DNA from: an uncultured bacterium
GTDB taxonomy: Bacteria > Cyanobacteriota > Vampirovibrionia > Gastranaerophilales > Gastranaerophilaceae
Reading direction: 5' to 3'
Length of the DNA: 6,088 nucleotides
NCBI GenBank assembly: GCA_900556295.1
Contig: USOK01000102.1
Coordinates: 1-6,088, forward strand
Position numbers and translations under genes: made by a program. A model generated the notes under the pieces. The model saw nothing but the letters and a program-made list of their open reading frames with translations, searched no databases and was not told the DNA's origin. Positions 1-3,354 of the stretch are shown in pieces. How positions within the stretch are numbered: position 1 is the stretch's first letter; each line of letters begins with the position of its first letter.

Positions 1-1463
1 ATAAAGCCGCTGCTTCTGTAACTCAAAAAACGAACAAAACTACTACCCAAACAAATAGTGCAAAACAAATTGAGAAACAAAAAAATGCTCCCAAAATAAA
101 ATTAACAGAAGTTAATCCACAAGCAAAAAAAGAAAAACAAGATAGGCAAATCAGACGAGCACAGCTTGCAGAATTAATTCAAGAAGTTAAACAAGAAAAA
201 ATTGCAGAACATATTCCAGACAAAACTGTTGCCCCTGCAGTTCCGGCGCCTGCACCAGTTGTAAACAATGTTCCTGTTCAAGAAGTTAAAGATATTAAAG
301 AAATGCCAAAAGTTGAACAGCCTAAAAAAACTTCAATTTTGTCAAAAATTAAACATAAAGCAAAAAAAGGCTTGAAACCTGTTGGCATTACACTCGCATC
401 ATTGTTCGGATTGATATTTATTTCAAGATTAATTCGTGCTATTGCTGCTACAACCAAAGAAGTTAAAGCTTCGTTTGTTGAACAATTAGCACAAAACCAC
501 TCAAACTCTGAATCATTCAAATATAACAATATCACTGATGATGACGAACTTTCTTGGCAAGAAAAATACAAGAGATATTTGGATGCTTCTGCAAAACCTG
601 TTCCAAGAGCTGGTAACAAAGGAAATTATACATTCATTAAAACTCCTGCAGAACCGGTTAGAAAACTAAATAGAAAACGGAACGATCTCGAAAAAATGGT
701 TACAGAAATTGCGAAATCTCATACAAATGAAATTCAGCCAGAAATTGTTGAAGTTCAAAATGAAGACGATGCAATTCAGAAAGCAATCAAATTCAAAGCA
801 TTTGACTCTCATAGAGCAACTCTTGATACTACAAGCAGAGATAAAATTAGAAGTAGATTTAAGAAATACGAAAACGAACTACCATTGCATGAACAAAAGA
901 ACGTTGAACTTGGCAAATCTATTCTTCACTCAAACCCTAGAAAGTTAAAAGGTGCAAATCTAGATGTTGCAGATGTTGACAAAAACAGAATTAAATATGA
1001 TCCGTCAGACTATATTATGTCATCTGTTGATGAATATTTGTCAATATTAGATAAAGAATCTGAAAAAGCTCCACAACAAGTTTCAATTGAACAAACACCT
1101 GTTCTACCTGCTGTAAAAGCAATAGATAAAACCGAAATTAGACCTATTGCAAAATCTCAAACCAACCCGATTACCAAACAACATAGCGAAACAAAAGCAT
1201 CTTATTTAAACGGATTGATTGTAAAATCAGGTTACAATATTGATAACAACAAAGGTTTCTATATCGTAAACGTAGACGGCAAGTCAGCGCTTATTGGGAA
1301 AGTTAACGACGAAGTATTCGTTTTAAAAAGATTTGACTCTAACGTAACAAATCCAATCCAAGTAAGACATGACAACGCAAATGTTTACATGGTGAAAGCA
1401 GGCGGCTTTAAATCGCTTGTAGAAGTTACAAACGATAAAATGGGCGTATTGATAGAATTATAA
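1..1463 (+). CDS. Hypothetical single-span membrane protein, 5'-truncated by the window edge
   Basis: The reading frame is open from base 3 to the TAA at 1461-1463, giving 486 visible residues. The true start lies upstream, so the ATG at 303 is internal. Visible residues 1-100 are rich in Lys, Gln and Thr and include an Ala/Pro/Val stretch (VAPAVPAPAPVV). A strongly basic run (KKTSILSKIKHKAKKG) comes just before one hydrophobic segment at about 127-146, so the positive-inside rule puts the N-terminus in the cytoplasm and the rest outside. Residues about 150-395 are charged, probably helical and linker-like. Residues 400-486 form a compact domain with alternating hydrophobic residues (GFYIVNVDGKSALIGKV, EVFVLKRF), probably beta-rich. 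I do not recognise the family. The solute-binding lipoprotein follows after 18 bases, so the two are probably co-transcribed. The coding call is firm; the function is unknown. Confidence 0.8.
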   Translation, partial: KAAASVTQKTNKTTTQTNSAKQIEKQKNAPKIKLTEVNPQAKKEKQDRQIRRAQLAELIQEVKQEKIAEHIPDKTVAPAVPAPAPVVNNVPVQEVKDIKEMPKVEQPKKTSILSKIKHKAKKGLKPVGITLASLFGLIFISRLIRAIAATTKEVKASFVEQLAQNHSNSESFKYNNITDDDELSWQEKYKRYLDASAKPVPRAGNKGNYTFIKTPAEPVRKLNRKRNDLEKMVTEIAKSHTNEIQPEIVEVQNEDDAIQKAIKFKAFDSHRATLDTTSRDKIRSRFKKYENELPLHEQKNVELGKSILHSNPRKLKGANLDVADVDKNRIKYDPSDYIMSSVDEYLSILDKESEKAPQQVSIEQTPVLPAVKAIDKTEIRPIAKSQTNPITKQHSETKASYLNGLIVKSGYNIDNNKGFYIVNVDGKSALIGKVNDEVFVLKRFDSNVTNPIQVRHDNANVYMVKAGGFKSLVEVTNDKMGVLIEL

Positions 1464-1470
1464 TAAACTA

Positions 1471-1475
1471 AAGGA
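1471..1475 (+). promoter_or_regulatory. Ribosome binding site that supports the GTG start
   Basis: AAGGA lies six bases before the GTG at 1482-1484. No in-frame ATG lies nearby: the ATG inside gagttatgtt is out of frame. The site therefore fixes GTG as the start and keeps the whole signal peptide. It lies in the 18-base gap after the upstream gene's stop codon, which fits translation from a shared transcript. Confidence 0.7.
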
Positions 1476-1481
1476 CAAAAC

Positions 1482-2651
1482 GTGAAGAGAGAGTTATGTT
1501 CACCTAAAAAACAATTAGGGAACTGTTTAAAAAAAATTATTCCTATTTTATTATTGCTTGTACTGATTTGCGGCGGTTGTGCACAAAAAGACACCAGAAC
1601 TGTTATAGAATTTGCAAGTTGGGGTTCAAAATCCGAAATAGATATTTTAAAACCGATTTTGTCAGATTTTGAAAAAGAAAATCCTGAAATAAAAATTGAT
1701 TTTATGCATATTCCTCAAAACTATTTCCAAAAAATCCATCTGCTTTTCGCATCTAACACAGCACCGGACGTGATATTTATAAACAATTTATATTTACCAA
1801 TTTATGCAAATGCAAACCTGTTAGAAGAATTAACTGTAAATCAAAATGACTTCTACCCGCAAGCACTTGAAGCTCTAAGCTGGAATGGGAAATTGTATGC
1901 CATTCCTAGAGATGTTTCCAATTTAGTCGTTTTTTATAACAAAGATTTGTTTGATAGAAAAAATATTACTTATCCAGCATCAGAATGGAATTTTGACGAC
2001 TTTCTAAAAACCGCTCAAAAATTAACCGACAAAAACACTTTTGGCGTAAGTTTTGAAGAAGATCCACTGTTTTACCTGCCATATTTAATGAGCAACGGTG
2101 GTGGAATTTTACCTAACGAGATAGAGAAAAGAGGTTCTCAATATGGATTAAATTTCTATGCGGATTTACGAAAAAAATATCACGTCGCACCTTTAAAATC
2201 AGAAAGCGCAAGCGCAACAATGGCACAAATGTTTTTACAACAAAAACTTGGAATGTATATTTCTGGGAGATGGATGGTTCCCAAATTACGAAATGAAGCC
2301 GATTTTGACTGGGATGTAACACAGTTTCCTAAAGGGACTAATGGAAGTATAGTTCAACTAGATGCTTCAGGCTGGGCAATTGCAAAATCATCAAAACACA
2401 AAGAGGAAGCTCAAAAGCTGGTTAACTATCTTGCATCATCCCAAAACAGTGAAAAGTTTGCGACAAGCGGACTAATTGTCCCGGCAAGAAAAGATGCGAG
2501 CAGGTCAAAATACTTTTTAGATGGACAAAAACCCGTTCATTCCAAAATCTTTTTAGACATAATCGAAACATCCAAACCAACTCCAGTAACAGTCAACTAC
2601 AGAGAAATTACGGATAAATTAAAAAAATCAATGGAAACAAAGTTCAACTAA
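1482..2651 (+). CDS. ABC transporter family 1 solute-binding lipoprotein (sugar type)
   Basis: This 389-residue protein looks like an extracellular solute-binding protein of family 1 (SBP_bac_1, COG1653/MalE-UgpB type). Such proteins capture a sugar or similar solute and hand it to an ABC permease. The N-terminus has basic residues (K9, K10, K17, K18), a hydrophobic core (19-29) and a probable lipidation cysteine at C33. The lipobox CGGC is imperfect, with Cys rather than Leu at -3. Family landmarks include the EFASWGS opening strand, APDVIFINN, the Trp/Asp-Phe motif WNFDDFLKTAQKL (169-181), GMYISGRWMVP (257-267) and SGWAIAKSSKHKEEAQKLV (296-314). The length is usual for the family. No permease or ATPase gene is visible, and a terminator follows directly, so the partners must be upstream or elsewhere. 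The substrate cannot be read from the sequence. Confidence 0.9.
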   Translation: MKRELCSPKKQLGNCLKKIIPILLLLVLICGGCAQKDTRTVIEFASWGSKSEIDILKPILSDFEKENPEIKIDFMHIPQNYFQKIHLLFASNTAPDVIFINNLYLPIYANANLLEELTVNQNDFYPQALEALSWNGKLYAIPRDVSNLVVFYNKDLFDRKNITYPASEWNFDDFLKTAQKLTDKNTFGVSFEEDPLFYLPYLMSNGGGILPNEIEKRGSQYGLNFYADLRKKYHVAPLKSESASATMAQMFLQQKLGMYISGRWMVPKLRNEADFDWDVTQFPKGTNGSIVQLDASGWAIAKSSKHKEEAQKLVNYLASSQNSEKFATSGLIVPARKDASRSKYFLDGQKPVHSKIFLDIIETSKPTPVTVNYREITDKLKKSMETKFN

Positions 2652-2672
2652 TGTTCCAACATATTTTATAAC

Positions 2673-2704
2673 AAAAAAGACTGAGAAAATTCTCAGTCTT
2701 TTTT
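2673..2704. terminator. Bidirectional intrinsic terminator between convergent genes
   Basis: GACTGAGA (2679-2686) and TCTCAGTC (2691-2698) form a perfect 8-bp stem around a four-base loop. A run of six A (2673-2678) and a run of six T (2699-2704) flank it. Read on the plus strand, it is a hairpin plus U-tract ending the solute-binding protein transcript 22 bases after its stop. Read on the minus strand, the A-run becomes the U-tract and it ends rpsP, whose stop is at 2726-2728. The symmetry fits its position between two gene ends. Confidence 0.9.
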
Positions 2705-2725
2705 ACTATATGTTTATTTTTAAAA

Positions 2726-3094
2726 CTATGCTTCAGCAGGAGCTTCTGTAGCTTGTGCTGCTTCAGCTTCAGCCGCTGCCTTAGCTTCTGCTTCAGCTTG
2801 AGCTTTTGCTTGAGCCTTCTTAGAAAGTTTCACTGTTTCTTTTTTCACATAGTTCAAAGTACCGTCTTCGTTGCAGTTCTTAATCAAATATGCAACAGTT
2901 TCAGTTGGTTGAGCACCTTTTTTAACCCAATCCAAAGCTGCAACTTTGTCAAGTTTCATTTCTTTTGTTTTTGGGTTATAGTGACCAAGTTCTTGAACAG
3001 GTCTGCCTTCACGTTTTGTAGTTGAATTGATAACAATTACTCTGTATGCAGGGTTCTTTTTAGCACCCAATCTTTTCAATCTGATTTTTAACAT
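2726..3094 (-). CDS. rpsP: 30S ribosomal protein S16
   Basis: This is small-subunit ribosomal protein S16, which binds 16S rRNA and helps 30S assembly. The 122 residues begin with the classic opening MLKIRLKRLGAKKNPAYRVIV, written here only to identify the family. The conserved REGRPVQELGHYNP (28-41) and GAQPTETV (60-67) follow. The domain ends near residue 90. Residues 91-122 are a low-complexity tail of Ala, Glu, Gln and Lys, so the protein is longer than the usual 80-90 residues. The start ATG (3094-3092) has an AAGGGA ribosome binding site (3108-3103, minus strand) at suitable spacing. The gene diverges from secA and converges on the solute-binding protein gene, with a terminator directly after it. 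It is therefore not followed by the rimM-trmD-rplS genes that often accompany rpsP. Confidence 0.97.
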   Translation of the reverse strand: MLKIRLKRLGAKKNPAYRVIVINSTTKREGRPVQELGHYNPKTKEMKLDKVAALDWVKKGAQPTETVAYLIKNCNEDGTLNYVKKETVKLSKKAQAKAQAEAEAKAAAEAEAAQATEAPAEA

Positions 3095-3120
3095 TTTTGT
3101 TTTCCCTTATTTTTCGTTGT

Positions 3121-3200
3121 AACTTGCGGATCTTCAAGCACTGCAGCCGCGCCGTACCTTCAAAATCCTTGAACAAGGCTAAGAGGAATTGCCCCATTCC
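3121..3200 (-). ncRNA. Candidate structured 5' leader of rpsP (or small RNA)
   Basis: By hand count 41 of 80 bases are G or C, against 19 of 100 in 3201-3300, and the GC-rich part begins where the predicted rpsP transcript would start. On the minus strand, GGAAU (3200-3196) pairs with AUUCC (3189-3185) around a six-base loop. GGAUUUU (3168-3162) pairs with AAGAUCC (3134-3128). Inside that, AA (3160-3159) and GUAC (3157-3154) pair with GUGCUU (3141-3136) after one mismatch and one bulged G. Two pairs (U3164-G3132, U3156-G3139) are G-U only on the minus strand and would be A-C mismatches on the plus strand, which supports minus-strand transcription. I found no SRP RNA core motif and recognise no known RNA family. 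It may be an rpsP control leader; that is inference. Confidence 0.35.
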
Positions 3201-3204
3201 AAAA

Positions 3205-3233
3205 TTGATTAAACCATAAAACTTTTTTCTAAT
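3205..3233 (+). promoter_or_regulatory. Predicted sigma70-type promoter for secA, overlapping the rpsP promoter
   Basis: On the plus strand, -35 TTGATT (3205-3210) and -10 TCTAAT (3228-3233, 5 of 6 to TATAAT) are 17 bases apart. The predicted start near 3240 leaves a leader of about 115 AT-rich bases before the secA ATG. It occupies almost the same DNA as the minus-strand promoter because both arise from one inverted repeat. A closer promoter using TAATAT or TATAAA near 3311-3319 is possible, but it lacks a good -35. Confidence 0.38.
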
Positions 3234-3236
3234 CAA
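3208..3236 (-). promoter_or_regulatory. Predicted sigma70-type promoter for rpsP
   Basis: On the minus strand, -35 TTGATT (3236-3231, 4 of 6 to TTGACA) and -10 TTTAAT (3213-3208, 5 of 6 to TATAAT) are separated by exactly 17 bases. Transcription would start near 3201, giving a leader of about 106 bases that contains the GC island. AT-rich DNA produces chance matches, but the spacing and the position fit. Confidence 0.45.
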
Positions 3237-3354
3237 GTAATAATTAACAAAAATTACATTCCAAATATAAATATTTCCTTAAGAGGATTACATATTTCGT
3301 TTGTCCATGCTAATATAAAAATATTGATTACCAGACGGAGAGGAAATTTTTATA

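Larger units (their letters stand above)
3205..3236. repeat. Inverted repeat TTGATTA / TAATCAA in the rpsP-secA intergenic region
   Basis: Perfect 7-base arms lie at 3205-3211 and 3230-3236, 18 bases apart. The arms supply the -35 of one promoter and most of the -10 of the opposite one. A third copy of TTGATTA lies at 3324-3330, just before the secA ribosome binding site. The arms could be an operator or simply the result of promoter symmetry; the sequence does not decide. Confidence 0.5.

Noticed and set aside
303..305. ATG at 303 as the start of the first gene
   Set aside because: The frame is open back to base 3 with the same composition, and no ribosome binding site precedes this ATG; the gene continues beyond the left edge.
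278..619. A 113-residue minus-strand frame over the first gene
   Set aside because: It lies opposite a continuous plus-strand coding frame, has mixed composition and no initiation signal, and is best explained as a shadow.
709..948. A 79-residue plus-strand frame inside the first gene
   Set aside because: It is an out-of-frame shadow within a continuous longer frame that carries the coherent protein.
2113..2322. A 69-residue minus-strand frame inside the solute-binding protein gene
   Set aside because: It is antisense to clearly conserved SBP family motifs, with no supporting start signal.
2753..3025. A 90-residue plus-strand reading frame rich in Cys, Ser and Phe
   Set aside because: It is the exact antisense of rpsP; its composition is the mirror of the Ala/Glu/Lys-rich S16 codons, and it has no ribosome binding site.
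3121..3200. Small SRP RNA (ffs) or 6S RNA in the GC island
   Set aside because: I looked for the SRP domain IV core (GGAAGGAAGCAGC-like) on both strands and did not find it; the segment is also too short for 6S RNA.
3263..3276. Inverted repeat AAATAT-AA-ATATTT as a possible operator
   Set aside because: Short all-A/T palindromes are expected by chance in DNA this AT-rich, and nothing else supports it.
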